Counted from the stretch's first letter, positions 25,483-34,236 are shown. The stretch: DNA of 42,516 nt from UBA11524 sp965646445 (GCA_965646445.1 CBFFZW010000035.1:1-42516); one strand, 5' to 3'. The notes: a model not told the origin generated them from the letters alone. Program-made: numbers and translations.

Positions 25483-26862
25483 ATGAAGCAATATGACATC
25501 ATCATCGTCGGCGCGGGCCCCGGCGGCATCTTCTCCGCCTATGAGCTGACCCTGCGCTGCCCGGAAAAGACCGTGGCCGTCTTCGAGGCCGGCTATGCCC
25601 TGGATCGCCGCCGCTGCCCCATCGACGGCGACAAGGTGAAAAGCTGTGTCCGCTGCAAGAGCTGCGCCATCATGAGCGGCTTCGGCGGCGCCGGCGCCTT
25701 CTCCGACGGCAAGTACAACATCACCAACGACTTCGGCGGCACGCTCTATGAGCATGTGGGCCGCGACAAGGCCATCGAGATCATGCGCTATGTGGACGAC
25801 CTGAACGTTCGCCACGGCGGCGAGGGCACGCGGATGTACTCCACCGCCGGCTCCGACATCAAGAAGCAGTGCCTGCAAAACAAGCTGCAGCTGCTCAATG
25901 CTCAGGTGCGCCACCTGGGCACGGACATCAACTACAAGGTGCTGGAAAACTTCTACGCCGAGCTCAAGGACAAGGTTGACTTCCACTTTCAGTCCCCCGT
26001 CCAGCACATCCGCAAAGCGGCGGAAGGCGGCTACGAGGTGCAGGCCAACGACGAATGGTACGCCTGCCGGCAGTGCATCGTCTCCGTGGGCCGCAGCGGC
26101 AGCAAGTGGATGGAGACCGTCTGCCGGGAGATGGCCATCCCCACCCGCAGCAACCGGGTGGACATCGGCGTGCGCGTGGAGCTGCCCGCGCTGATCTTCG
26201 CCCACCTCACCGATCAGCTTTATGAGAGCAAAATCGTTTACCGCACGGAGAAGTTCGAGGATCGGGTGCGCACCTTCTGCATGAACCCCCGGGGCATCGT
26301 GGTGAACGAGAACACCAACGGCATCGTCACCGTCAACGGCCACAGCTATGAGGACGACGCCATGAAGACGGAGAACACCAACTTCGCCCTGCTGGTGGCC
26401 AAGCAGTTCTCCGAGCCCTTCAAGGACAGCAACGGCTACGGCGAATCCATCGCCCGGCTGTCCAACATGCTGGGAGGCGGGGTGATCCTCCAGCGCTTTG
26501 GCGACCTGATCCGCGGCCGCCGCTCCACCGCCGCCCGCATCGCCGAGTGCACCACCCGGCCCACCCTGGCCGCCACCCCCGGCGATCTGTCCCTGGTGCT
26601 GCCCAAGCGCATCCTGGACGGCATCATCGAGATGGTCTACGCCCTGGACAAGATCGCTCCCGGCACGGCCAACGACGATACCCTGCTCTACGGCGTGGAG
26701 GTCAAGTTCTACAACATGGAGGTGGAGCTGGACGACAGCCTGGAATCCTGCCACAAGGGCCTGTACATCATCGGCGACGGCTCCGGCGTTACCCACAGCC
26801 TTTCCCACGCCTCCGCCAGCGGTGTGCATGTGGCGAGGTGCATCGCCATGTCGTCAAAGTGA
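25483..26862 (+). CDS. FAD-dependent oxidoreductase (NAD(FAD)-utilising dehydrogenase)
   Basis: A 459-aa flavoprotein of the COG2509-like dehydrogenase group. The N-terminal Rossmann FAD motif is IIIVGAGPGGIFSAYE (residues 6-21), and the C-terminal FAD block ends in GLYIIGDGSGVTHSLSHA. A cysteine-rich stretch near residues 43-66 (RRCPIDGDKVKSCVRCKSC) precedes SGFGGAGAFSDGK, as in this family. Start at ATG 25483 with AAAAGGAG 8 nt upstream. It follows the RarA-like gene after a probable terminator, so it may be separately expressed. Substrate unknown. Confidence 0.88.
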   Translation: MKQYDIIIVGAGPGGIFSAYELTLRCPEKTVAVFEAGYALDRRRCPIDGDKVKSCVRCKSCAIMSGFGGAGAFSDGKYNITNDFGGTLYEHVGRDKAIEIMRYVDDLNVRHGGEGTRMYSTAGSDIKKQCLQNKLQLLNAQVRHLGTDINYKVLENFYAELKDKVDFHFQSPVQHIRKAAEGGYEVQANDEWYACRQCIVSVGRSGSKWMETVCREMAIPTRSNRVDIGVRVELPALIFAHLTDQLYESKIVYRTEKFEDRVRTFCMNPRGIVVNENTNGIVTVNGHSYEDDAMKTENTNFALLVAKQFSEPFKDSNGYGESIARLSNMLGGGVILQRFGDLIRGRRSTAARIAECTTRPTLAATPGDLSLVLPKRILDGIIEMVYALDKIAPGTANDDTLLYGVEVKFYNMEVELDDSLESCHKGLYIIGDGSGVTHSLSHASASGVHVARCIAMSSK

Positions 26863-27076
26863 CGGTGTCACTTTGACGAGGGAGGCTGGGGAATGTTTTC
26901 CTCCGCAAAATGAATTTTGTTACGGAAAGCTCCCCGCCCGACCGGTTTTCTTTTTGCGGCGATGCCGCCCGGTCGATACGAATTGAGTCTGCCGACGGCG
27001 AGTTAGTCAGCCTTTTTCCACGACATTGTTGGTAGATTGGGCATTCAGCCATTTTCCCCACTTTCATGAATAGCAA

Positions 27077-27108
27077 AAGCGTGTCGGTATTTCAACGCCG
27101 ACACGCTT
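27077..27108. terminator. Bidirectional terminator
   Basis: AAGCGTGTCGG (27077-27087) and CCGACACGCTT (27098-27108), 11-bp stem, loop TATTTCAACG, T-run on the plus side and A-run on the other. It separates the convergent oxidoreductase and DUF2461 genes. The rest of 26863-27076 shows only imperfect GC palindromes and no gene. Confidence 0.85.
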
Positions 27109-27128
27109 CTTTTCATTCCTGCCAAGGC

Positions 27129-27812
27129 TTACCTTTCCGGCATCCGAAACCCTTCCAGCGCCCCATTCAGGAAGTCGTTGAAGGGCTTCATCCACCTGAA
27201 TGCCTCCACCGCCGTGGCCGTCAGCTGATCCGCGTCATCCAGCGCCTCGTCCGGGATCGGAACCTCCAGATACCAGCTTTTGTGCTTGAGGTACGCTGCC
27301 TGGGGATGCTCGGGGTCAAAGCCCGCCGGAACCTTCTTCAGCGCGGCGCCCCGCACGGTGAAATGCTCCGCAAAATCCGGCGCGGCCAGGATGCCGGCCC
27401 ATTTCTCCGGCTTGTCCGCTATGGCCTGACGCACCATGGCCGTGGCGTCCTTGAACATATCGGCAAACAGACCGCCGCCCAGAAAGGACTGGTTGCCCGG
27501 CTTGAGCATCATATAATATCCCACGGGGATGGGCAGCTTGCCCTTGGGGCCGATATGCGCCCGGAAGGCGGGCTGGTAGGGCGACTTGTCATGGCTGAAC
27601 CGGGTATCTCGCACCAGCTTGAAGGTTAGCTCCTTGGGGGGATGGCTGGCCGCATCCGGGTCAAAGGCGCTGATGCCCGCCATCACAGCCCCGATGAAGG
27701 CCTCAAAGGCGGCGTTGGCGCGGGTGTAATCCTCCTTATGGGCATGATACCAGTCCCGGTTGTTGTTCGCCTGCAGCTCCGTCAAATAAGTCTTGACACT
27801 TTGCAGTTCCAT
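27129..27812 (-). CDS. DUF2461 family protein
   Basis: A 227-aa soluble protein of the DUF2461/TIGR02453 family. N-terminal LTELQANNNRDWYHAHKEDY, the FKLVRDTRFSHDKSPYQPAF block and GYYMMLKPGNQSFLGGG are diagnostic. The ATG at 27812 is preceded by AAAAGGAG at 8 nt; an in-frame GTG three codons earlier overlaps that ribosome site and is not used. It lies 17 nt downstream of the sigma factor gene, likely one transcript. Function of the family unknown. Confidence 0.88.
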   Translation of the reverse strand: MELQSVKTYLTELQANNNRDWYHAHKEDYTRANAAFEAFIGAVMAGISAFDPDAASHPPKELTFKLVRDTRFSHDKSPYQPAFRAHIGPKGKLPIPVGYYMMLKPGNQSFLGGGLFADMFKDATAMVRQAIADKPEKWAGILAAPDFAEHFTVRGAALKKVPAGFDPEHPQAAYLKHKSWYLEVPIPDEALDDADQLTATAVEAFRWMKPFNDFLNGALEGFRMPER

Positions 27813-27829
27813 TATCAACACTCCTTTTC

Positions 27830-28681
27830 TTATGGACGCTTGACAGCCCCGGCCAGGGAGGATGCCAGGAAAGCCTCAATGGACTGCCTCAGCGTTTCCG
27901 GCGACGCATACGCCTTGCAAAAGGAAAACTGCTGCGACAGATCGTCGATGCTCTCCATGGCCTCCTTGACCTCCACCATGGTTTCCACGGGTACCGTCCT
28001 GGCCCCGGTATAGGGCAGGCTGTCCGGCTGAAGCCTGTGGCTCTGGATGGCGTAATTCAGCCGATCCCGGCAGCGGCACTTTCCCTGGCCGTATTCGCCG
28101 CAGTAGGCGGAAAGGAAGTCCGCCATTTTTCTTCGCGTCCGGGACAGCCGCTGGCGATACGCCTCCGCCGTCATGCCCAGGATGTCCCCCGCCATCCGGC
28201 TGTCCACCTTGAACATGGTGCCCAGGATGAAAATACACCGGCTTTCCGGGTCCAGGCATTGCAGCATCACATTGGTGCAGGACAGCTTCAGCTCCTCCGA
28301 CAGAAGCTCCTTATCCACATCCTGGGTCAGGTCCGGGATGCCGCTGATCCGGGCGTTTTGAATATCGTCCCCATAGAATTCAAAGCTGAGCGGATGCGCG
28401 GCAAACATATGCTTCTTGTAGTCCTTCAGATGGTTCGCCGCGATGCTGAACACCCAGGTGCTGAAGGCGCTCTCCCGCCGGAAATCGGCCAGGTGCGTAA
28501 TGACCTTCAGCAGAATTTCCTGGGCGGCGTCCTCCGCGTCGGCAAAGGAGCCCAGCATCCGCAGGCTGAAATTGAATACCGTCTCCTGCATGGCCCGCAC
28601 CAGCGCTTCCAGGGCTTCGGCGTTTCCCGCCAACACCTGATCGACCAGCGCCAGCCATTCTTCATTGGTTTTCCCTTTCAT
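27830..28681 (-). CDS. ECF-type RNA polymerase sigma factor with C-terminal extension
   Basis: A 283-aa sigma-70 family protein. Region 2 is seen in DAEDAAQEILLKVITHLADF and FSTWVFSIAANHLKDY; region 4 is around AGDILGMTAEAYRQRLSRTRRKM. The typical ECF length is 160-200 aa. Here about 90 extra residues begin with a cysteine-containing segment (AYCGEYGQGKCRCRDRL), a C-terminal extension seen in some Bacillota sigma factors, possibly for self-regulation. Start at ATG 28681 with AGGAGGTGG upstream. No membrane anti-sigma gene is adjacent. Confidence 0.87.
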   Translation of the reverse strand: MKGKTNEEWLALVDQVLAGNAEALEALVRAMQETVFNFSLRMLGSFADAEDAAQEILLKVITHLADFRRESAFSTWVFSIAANHLKDYKKHMFAAHPLSFEFYGDDIQNARISGIPDLTQDVDKELLSEELKLSCTNVMLQCLDPESRCIFILGTMFKVDSRMAGDILGMTAEAYRQRLSRTRRKMADFLSAYCGEYGQGKCRCRDRLNYAIQSHRLQPDSLPYTGARTVPVETMVEVKEAMESIDDLSQQFSFCKAYASPETLRQSIEAFLASSLAGAVKRP

Positions 28682-28751
28682 GGATTTCCACCTCCTATTG
28701 AATGAGACTGCGCAGGTGCGCGATTGTGACAGGAAAACGCATTTTTCCATC

Positions 28752-28788
28752 AAAAAGGCGGCCATGTCCCTTGATCGGAATGGCCGCC
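28752..28788 (-). terminator. Intrinsic terminator of the DUF3048 gene
   Basis: On the minus strand GGCGGCCAT and ATGGCCGCC form a 9-bp stem followed by TTTTTG, 13 nt after the DUF3048 stop. Confidence 0.8.
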
Positions 28789-28801
28789 GTGACGCCTTAT
28801 C

Positions 28802-29995
28802 TTAGTTATAGGAAATCTGCGTATAGGTCGGGCACACGATGATGAGCGTCTTGCCGCGCTGCAGGGAAATCTCGTTGCCGTCGGGGCCGTAGAACACGGT
28901 GCGGCTCTCGATGTCGTTGCGCTTCCACACGCCCTTGACGTGCTTGCCGCCCATGAAGTATTCCGCGTTGCCGGTGGCGGACTTATCGCCCTTGCCGGTG
29001 TAGTAATACTTGCCTACCACATAGCTGATGGGCGCGTCCTTGCGGATGAACTCCACATCGGTGAACTGCACGATGACGTTGGCAAAGCCCATCTGCTCCT
29101 GAGTATCACGATCCTCGTAGGGGATCAACTCGTCCTTGGGATAGCGCATGTAGCGGTAGTACACATTGTTGTCCGCGTCATACTCCAGGTTGGAGCCATA
29201 GCGCTGGAGGGCCTTGCCGTCCTTGCTGCCCCAGTTGACGATCACCTGCTCGGCCGTGTCGCCGTCAGCGGGCAGCTCGTCGGTGAACCTGAAGGCGTGG
29301 TTCGGCGGAACGAAATCCGTGGAGATCAGCTCATACATGGCGGCCACATTGGCGTCCACATGATGGGGACGCAGGGAGCCGGGGCGGGCCGTGTAGAACT
29401 CCTTCCAGGGCTTGCCCGCGCCCACCGTGCCGCTGAACAGCAGGCCCTTGTCGTCCGCGCCGTACTTGCTCAGCTCCTTGCGGACGTTGCTCTTGGCATA
29501 TTCCTGCTGGCCATAGTAGAGGAAGCCGGCGTCCCACTCCTCGCGCAGCCAGGCATGGCCCATGCGGGCGGAACGAACCGGGCCCACGCTGGTGGGAATC
29601 AAATCAGAGAAAAGGAAGGTGATGCGGGTCATGCCGCTGGAATACAGCGGGGTCTCGTACACAATGTCGGCATAGCTGGCGCCCCAGGGCGTAACGTTGG
29701 CGCTGTCAGGGTTGTCCACGCCGCCGTCCGTGTTGTCAATCTGCACCAGCATGGGCATGTAGCGGCCCGTCACCGCCAGGCCCGCGAAGCCCTCGGGGGC
29801 GTCCAGATCCGTCAGCGTCAGGCCGGTGGTGGGGCTGATGCCCTCCTCCACTTCATTGAGGCCCGTTTCATTGATCTTGATCTTGCGCGTTTCCTTGCCG
29901 TCCACCTGGGTCATTTTGTCATCCGCCAGAGCGAAGGACGCGCAGCCCAGCAGCATCACCAGCGCCAGGACAAAGCATGTCAGCCGTTTCATCAT
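28802..29995 (-). CDS. DUF3048 domain lipoprotein (YerB-like)
   Basis: A 397-aa exported protein. The N-terminus MMKRLTCFVLALVMLLGC ends in a lipobox (LLGC), so it is probably a lipoprotein on the outer face of the membrane. The body matches DUF3048: PMLVQIDNTDGGVDNP, ADIVYETPLYSSGMTRI, VGPVRSARMGHAWL and a C-terminal GKTLIIVCPTYTQ. Start at ATG 29995 with GGAAGG 6 nt upstream. It has its own consensus promoter and terminator and so is monocistronic. Function unknown; the family is linked to the cell envelope in Bacilli and Clostridia. Confidence 0.88.
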   Translation of the reverse strand: MMKRLTCFVLALVMLLGCASFALADDKMTQVDGKETRKIKINETGLNEVEEGISPTTGLTLTDLDAPEGFAGLAVTGRYMPMLVQIDNTDGGVDNPDSANVTPWGASYADIVYETPLYSSGMTRITFLFSDLIPTSVGPVRSARMGHAWLREEWDAGFLYYGQQEYAKSNVRKELSKYGADDKGLLFSGTVGAGKPWKEFYTARPGSLRPHHVDANVAAMYELISTDFVPPNHAFRFTDELPADGDTAEQVIVNWGSKDGKALQRYGSNLEYDADNNVYYRYMRYPKDELIPYEDRDTQEQMGFANVIVQFTDVEFIRKDAPISYVVGKYYYTGKGDKSATGNAEYFMGGKHVKGVWKRNDIESRTVFYGPDGNEISLQRGKTLIIVCPTYTQISYN

Positions 29996-30043
29996 GGGGT
30001 TCCTTCCTTTCATTTGCGGTTCAAGCGCTTGCGCACACAGCCG

Positions 30044-30072
30044 ATTATACCATTTGCTGGATACGCTGTCAA
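30044..30072 (-). promoter_or_regulatory. Consensus promoter of the DUF3048 gene
   Basis: Minus strand: TTGACA (30072-30067), 17 nt, TATAAT (30049-30044), both perfect. A CAAGCGCTTG palindrome lies between the promoter and the gene at about 30022-30031. It resembles the core of catabolite-repression sites but the flanks fit poorly. Confidence 0.85.
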
Positions 30073-30137
30073 TTGCTCCGGCGCATCGTTAAGCTATGTA
30101 ACAATTCAGCGCCCAGGCAAACCTTTTTCGCCTGCCG

Positions 30138-31481
30138 TCAGTCTCTTTTTTTAATGCTGGTATCGCCGTCCACACAGCGGTAGTAGACCGTATCCGGCTG
30201 AAGCTCGACGCCGTCCTTGGCCATCAGCTCGTCCACCGTCAGCAGCAGATACCCTTCCTCCGCCAGGTAATTGGCCACCTGACGGGCGGATTCCGGGGTC
30301 TTGTCCTTCACGTCGTGCATGAGGATGATGTCGCCGTCGCTGATCTGGCTCTTGACGGTATTCAGCACCACCTTGGTGGAACGCCCGCGCCAATCGTAGG
30401 TATCCACGCTCCACTGGATCAGCGGCCAGCCTACCTTGGCCTTAATCATCTGCGGATACAGGCCGTAGGGCACGCGGTCATAGCGCACAGGGATGCCGAT
30501 GGCCGCGATCATCTTCGTGTTGACCTTGTCCACCATGGCCCGCATGGCGCTGCCGGACATCTTGCGCACGTCCATGTGGCTCCAGTTGTGGGAGCCCACC
30601 GCATGGCCCTCGTCATGCTCCCGCTGCACCAGATCGTCATACTCCTTGACGCGGTTGCCGATGACGAAGAAGGTTCCCACCGCGCCGGTTTCCATCAGGG
30701 CGTTGAGCACCTTGGTGGTGTTGGTGCGCTCGGGGCCGTCGTCGAAGGTCATGGCGCAGGTCTTGTAGTAGCTGAGGTTATCCGTCTCCTCCCGGGCCCT
30801 GGGCGTCATGTGCTCACGGATTTCCGGGTAGAACAGGGTGATCTCCATCAGCGTCTCATGCCCGGGATAGAGGGTCTTGGCCGGGATGTGCAGCACCAGG
30901 GACATGCCGTGGAGGGTGAAGTCCGTCTCCTCCAGCGCGGCCTGTGTACACAGCCTGTCCAACTCAGCGGCATCCGGGGTTTCATCGGGGAAATACGCCG
31001 TCGCCTGCTCCCGCACGGCCTGGGCCAGAACATCCCAGCCCCGGCTGGCATCGTCAAACAGATCCGTCATCAGGATGCGCTGACCGGTGGTCATGTCGTA
31101 GGTTCGGCTGGCGATTTCCTGCGCCATCAGATCCCGGTGATAGGTCACCCGCGCCTGCACCAGGAAGCTGAGCCAGGTCAGGCCGGTGCGGCTGTAACGG
31201 ATGCCCACGTCCAGGCGGGAATTCTTGCTGGTCTTGTTGGCCGCCTTGGGCAGATCCGGGCCGTACTTGTCCACAAAGGCGGCGGCGATGTCCCGCAATT
31301 CCTCATCGATCTCCGGGAGGACGGTCTCCGCCTTCCACAGGCGGATGACGGACTTGTTCTCCTGGGTCGTGTCCTCATAGGACATGGTGACGCGGTGGCA
31401 CGGCTGCAGGCCCTCCGCCGAAGCGGGCAGAACCGGGAGCAGCGTCGCCAGCGCCAACAGCAGGGCCAGCAATCGTTTCAT
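30138..31481 (-). CDS. Secreted polysaccharide deacetylase (NodB domain)
   Basis: A 447-aa exported carbohydrate esterase 4 protein, likely acting on peptidoglycan. Signal peptide at residues 1-22 (cut after ASA). Residues about 25-230 resemble the PdaC-type DUF3298/DUF4163 N-terminal region. The NodB catalytic motifs are complete: TFDDGP (245-250), SHNWSH (297-302, metal His298 and His302), YDRVPYG, WSVDTYDW and ILMHDVKD. ACAGGAGG 9 nt before ATG. Last gene of the M16-ruvX-DUF1292 group, 19 nt after its neighbour. Confidence 0.93.
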   Translation of the reverse strand: MKRLLALLLALATLLPVLPASAEGLQPCHRVTMSYEDTTQENKSVIRLWKAETVLPEIDEELRDIAAAFVDKYGPDLPKAANKTSKNSRLDVGIRYSRTGLTWLSFLVQARVTYHRDLMAQEIASRTYDMTTGQRILMTDLFDDASRGWDVLAQAVREQATAYFPDETPDAAELDRLCTQAALEETDFTLHGMSLVLHIPAKTLYPGHETLMEITLFYPEIREHMTPRAREETDNLSYYKTCAMTFDDGPERTNTTKVLNALMETGAVGTFFVIGNRVKEYDDLVQREHDEGHAVGSHNWSHMDVRKMSGSAMRAMVDKVNTKMIAAIGIPVRYDRVPYGLYPQMIKAKVGWPLIQWSVDTYDWRGRSTKVVLNTVKSQISDGDIILMHDVKDKTPESARQVANYLAEEGYLLLTVDELMAKDGVELQPDTVYYRCVDGDTSIKKRD

Positions 31482-31500
31482 TGGTACAACCTCCTGTGTG

Positions 31501-31785
31501 TCATTCGCCGTCTTCCGGCAAATCGGCCACGGCGCGGCGGATCAGCTCCTGATGGTACTTGTCCAGCACGCGCTCCACCACGTCCTCCTCCTGGGCGGCG
31601 ACGAAAGCCATGGTCCCGCCCTGCCTCTCGGGCCGGGTGATGAGCACCTGGCCCTCATCCGCGTCGCTGACCAGCACCGCGTAGGTTTCCCCCGCGTAGG
31701 GCAGGAGCGCGTCGCAGCGGAAGCGCCAAACCGCGCCGTCCGGGGCCGTCAGGGCCACCTGGGCGCCGATGAGCTCAGTCATCAT
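31501..31785 (-). CDS. Small DUF1292-like protein
   Basis: A 94-aa acidic protein. Its layout (ALTAPDGAVWRFRCDALLPY then GETYAVLVSDAD, and a C-terminal acidic helix) resembles the YrzB/DUF1292 domain fused to RuvX just upstream, so it may be a paralogue. It overlaps the stop of that gene by about 11 nt; two adjacent ATG codons (31785 and 31782) are possible starts. Assignment is tentative and the function unknown. Confidence 0.65.
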   Translation of the reverse strand: MMTELIGAQVALTAPDGAVWRFRCDALLPYAGETYAVLVSDADEGQVLITRPERQGGTMAFVAAQEEDVVERVLDKYHQELIRRAVADLPEDGE

Positions 31786-32527
31786 CCTCAGCGTCATCCT
31801 CGTCTTCCGCCATCAGCGCCAGGAATTTCTCGAAGACCACAGCCTGCAGCTCGTCATCCTCCACGGGAACATAGCACTCGCTGCCGTTCTCATCCTCGGT
31901 GATCTGCATCATGACCACCTCGCCCTCCTGATCGTCGGAGGAATGGTCATCGTCCAGCAGCATCAGGGCGATGTAGTACGCACCCTCGTGCTCCAGGGTC
32001 GCCAGATGCTCAAAGGATACGCTTTCACCGTTCTCGTCCACCAGCTCAATGACGTTGCTTTCTTCTTCCATCATGGGTACAGCCTCGCTTTCCTGCGTGT
32101 CGTTCCGCCCGGCCTCCCGCTGGGCGTCCAAGTATTGCTGAAGAATGATGGCCGCGGCCACCTTGTCCACATGCTGACGGCGCTGGGCGCGGTGCATGTT
32201 GTCCTCCAGCAGGGCCTTCTCCGCGGTGACCGTGGTCAGCCGCTCATCCTGATAATACACCGTCAGCCCGGCTTTTTCAAGCTGCTGGCAAAAAAGTCGC
32301 ACCTTTTGCGCCTGGGGGCCTTCGGTACCGTTGAGGTTCAGGGGAAGGCCGCTGACAATCAGCGTCGTGTCCTGCTGGCGGCAGATGTCCAGCACCCGCC
32401 GGACATCCGGGCCGAAGCCCACCCGGTGGATGGTGTCGATGGGGGTCGCGATCAGCCGGGAGGCGTCGCTGACAGCCACGCCGATGCGGGCATCCCCCAC
32501 GTCCAGGGCAATGAGTCGTTCATTCAT
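31775..32527 (-). CDS. ruvX: RuvX/YqgF resolvase fused to a YrzB (DUF1292) domain
   Basis: A 250-aa protein where RuvX is normally about 140 aa. Residues 1-138 are the YqgF RNase H-like domain: LIALDVGDARIGVAVSD, VSGLPLNLNG, YQDERLTT and VDKVAAAIILQQYLD. YqgF proteins act in 16S rRNA 5'-end processing or Holliday junction resolution. Residues about 152-250 match DUF1292: ELVDENGESVSFEHLATLEH, YYIALMLLDDD and an acidic tail. In Bacilli the yrrK (ruvX) and yrzB genes are adjacent but separate; here they are one frame. The second domain begins MMEEESNVIEL, like a native start, with GCGAGG upstream, so internal initiation may also occur. Confidence 0.88.
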   Translation of the reverse strand: MNERLIALDVGDARIGVAVSDASRLIATPIDTIHRVGFGPDVRRVLDICRQQDTTLIVSGLPLNLNGTEGPQAQKVRLFCQQLEKAGLTVYYQDERLTTVTAEKALLEDNMHRAQRRQHVDKVAAAIILQQYLDAQREAGRNDTQESEAVPMMEEESNVIELVDENGESVSFEHLATLEHEGAYYIALMLLDDDHSSDDQEGEVVMMQITEDENGSECYVPVEDDELQAVVFEKFLALMAEDEDDAEDDD

Positions 32528-32585
32528 GGGCTGTGTTCCACCTATCTAACGTAATCATCGGCGGATTTGTTCCTTGGAAATTCCG

Positions 32586-33857
32586 TCAAAAACGGAAAGC
32601 CTCCGCGCCCTTGCCCGCCACGGCGATGCAGGGCGACGCCGTCAGGCTGTCCCGTGCGATGGCCATCACGCTATCGAAGGTCACGGCCTCGATGCGGCGC
32701 ACTGTTTCCTCCGGCGTCACGGCCTTGTCCAGCAGGAGCAGGCTGCGGCCCATGGCCTGCATCCGCCCGCCTGGGCTTTCCAGGCCCAGAAGATAGCCGC
32801 CCCGCAGCTGCTGCTTGGCGTCATGATATTCCTTTTCGGTGATGCCGTCCCGCAGGAGCCGCTCCAGCTCGGCGCGAATTTCCGCCAGCACCTTCTCCCC
32901 GTTCTTCGGACTGACGCCCGCGTAAACCGCGAAGGCGCCGCAGTTCAGGTAGCTGTTGGGGTAGGTGTAGATGGAATACGCCATGCCCAATTCCTCACGG
33001 ATGCGCTGGAACAGACGGGAGGACATGCCCCCGCCCAGCAGGTTGTTCAGCACCGCCTGGGGATAAATGCCGTCCTGGCCGTACCCGAGACCCGGGAAGC
33101 CCAGGCACAGGTGCTGCTGCTCGGTGTCCTTTTCCTTGACGGCGGTCTGGCCGGAAAGGAGGGTCGTCGCGGGAACGTCCGCGGGGGCGGCCTGGCTCTC
33201 CCAGGGGCCGAAATGCTCCGCGATCAGGGCTTCCACCTGGGCGGGATCATAGTTGCCGGCCAGGGCCACCACCGTGTTGGCGGGGCCGTAATGGCGCGCC
33301 CGATAGTCGAACAGATCCTGCCGGGTGTAGTTTGAAATCAGCTCGGTGGTGCCCAAAATGGGCTGCCCCAGGCTCTGCTGGCCGAACATCGCCCGGCTCA
33401 GCAGCTCATGCACCAAGTCCTCCGGGGAGTCCTCATCCATGGCGATTTCCTCCAGGATGACACCGCGTTCCTTGTTGAACTCCCCCTCGTCCAGGGAGGC
33501 GTGACAGGTCAGGTCGGCCAGGATGTCCACCGCCAGGGGTAAGTCCTCGTCGATGACCTTGCAGTAGAAGCAGGTGCAGTCCTTGCCGGTGAAGGCGTTG
33601 ATCTGCCCGCCCACAGCGTCCATTTCCTCGGCAATCTGCCGGGTGGTGCGCTTTTCGGTGCCCTTGAAGACCATGTGCTCCAGGAAGTGGCTCAGGCCGT
33701 TCTCCTGGGGCTTTTCCATCATGGAGCCCACCTTCAGCCATACGCCGATGGAAACCGAACGCAGGTAGGGCAGCCGCTCGCCAATCACTCGCAAACCGTT
33801 GGGCAATGTCCAGGTGTCGTTCATACGCTCATCCATCCCTCTGCTTGATGACATCAT
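32586..33857 (-). CDS. M16 family zinc peptidase (processing-protease type)
   Basis: A 423-aa pitrilysin-family metallopeptidase. The inverted zinc motif HFLEH (His57, Glu60, His61) lies in GLSHFLEHMVFKGT, with the third ligand in the ERGVILEEIAMDED helix. The second half has the inactive partner domain with GGGMSSRLFQRIREELG. In Bacilli homologues (MlpA/YmxG) lie next to pnp, as here. Start set at ATG 33857 with AAAGGGGG 4 nt away; ATG codons 8 and 12 are possible alternatives. First gene of the run towards ruvX. Confidence 0.93.
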   Translation of the reverse strand: MMSSSRGMDERMNDTWTLPNGLRVIGERLPYLRSVSIGVWLKVGSMMEKPQENGLSHFLEHMVFKGTEKRTTRQIAEEMDAVGGQINAFTGKDCTCFYCKVIDEDLPLAVDILADLTCHASLDEGEFNKERGVILEEIAMDEDSPEDLVHELLSRAMFGQQSLGQPILGTTELISNYTRQDLFDYRARHYGPANTVVALAGNYDPAQVEALIAEHFGPWESQAAPADVPATTLLSGQTAVKEKDTEQQHLCLGFPGLGYGQDGIYPQAVLNNLLGGGMSSRLFQRIREELGMAYSIYTYPNSYLNCGAFAVYAGVSPKNGEKVLAEIRAELERLLRDGITEKEYHDAKQQLRGGYLLGLESPGGRMQAMGRSLLLLDKAVTPEETVRRIEAVTFDSVMAIARDSLTASPCIAVAGKGAEAFRF

Positions 33858-33891
33858 AATCCCCCTTTCTTTCCATAAACATGCGTGAATG

Positions 33892-33929
33892 AAAATTCGC
33901 AAAAGCCCGGTATCTGGACTTTTGCGAAT
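33892..33929 (-). terminator. Terminator after the pnp repeat region
   Basis: ATTCGCAAAAG (33895-33905) and CTTTTGCGAAT (33919-33929) form an 11-bp stem. Read on the minus strand it is followed by TTTTC. It would end pnp read-through before the M16 peptidase gene. Confidence 0.75.
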
Positions 33930-33959
33930 CATATGTCCCTATCGTTCCTCCCCCACCCA

Positions 33960-34228
33960 CGCGGTGAGACCTTCAACCGAAGGCACCCACCTCCATCGCG
34001 GAACGGGAGTTCAGAGGGGCAATGCCCCTCTGGCGGGATCGTAAGGGCAGCGCCCTTACTCCCTCACACGCGACAAGCGGCACCGCCGCTTCGGCGCGCC
34101 TCCAACTCAGTCACACTCTCGCACCTGCACGCGCACGGCCCTGCGACCGAAGGCCCTCGCCCATGACGCGAAACGGGAGGTTCAGGAGGGGCAATGCCCC
34201 TCCTGGCGGGGTAAGGGGCAGAGCCCCT
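33960..34228. repeat. Hairpin-array repeats downstream of pnp (one full and one partial copy)
   Basis: 33960-34106 is an inverted copy of the element after leuB (6961-7117): same modules in reverse order, with AGAGGGGC-AAT-GCCCCTCT and GTAAGGGC-AGC-GCCCTTAC, ending TCGGCGCGCCTCCAAC. A partial second copy (34136-34228) repeats GCGACCGAAGGCC, the AGGAGGGGC-AAT-GCCCCTCCT palindrome and GGGGC-AGA-GCCCC. No gene lies between the pnp stop and the terminator at 33929. Confidence 0.8.
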
Positions 34229-34236
34229 GGCGTTCC

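Noticed and set aside
30022..30031. CAAGCGCTTG as a catabolite-repression (cre) operator before DUF3048
   Set aside because: Only the core fits; the flanking bases do not match a cre site and the gene has no evident sugar link.
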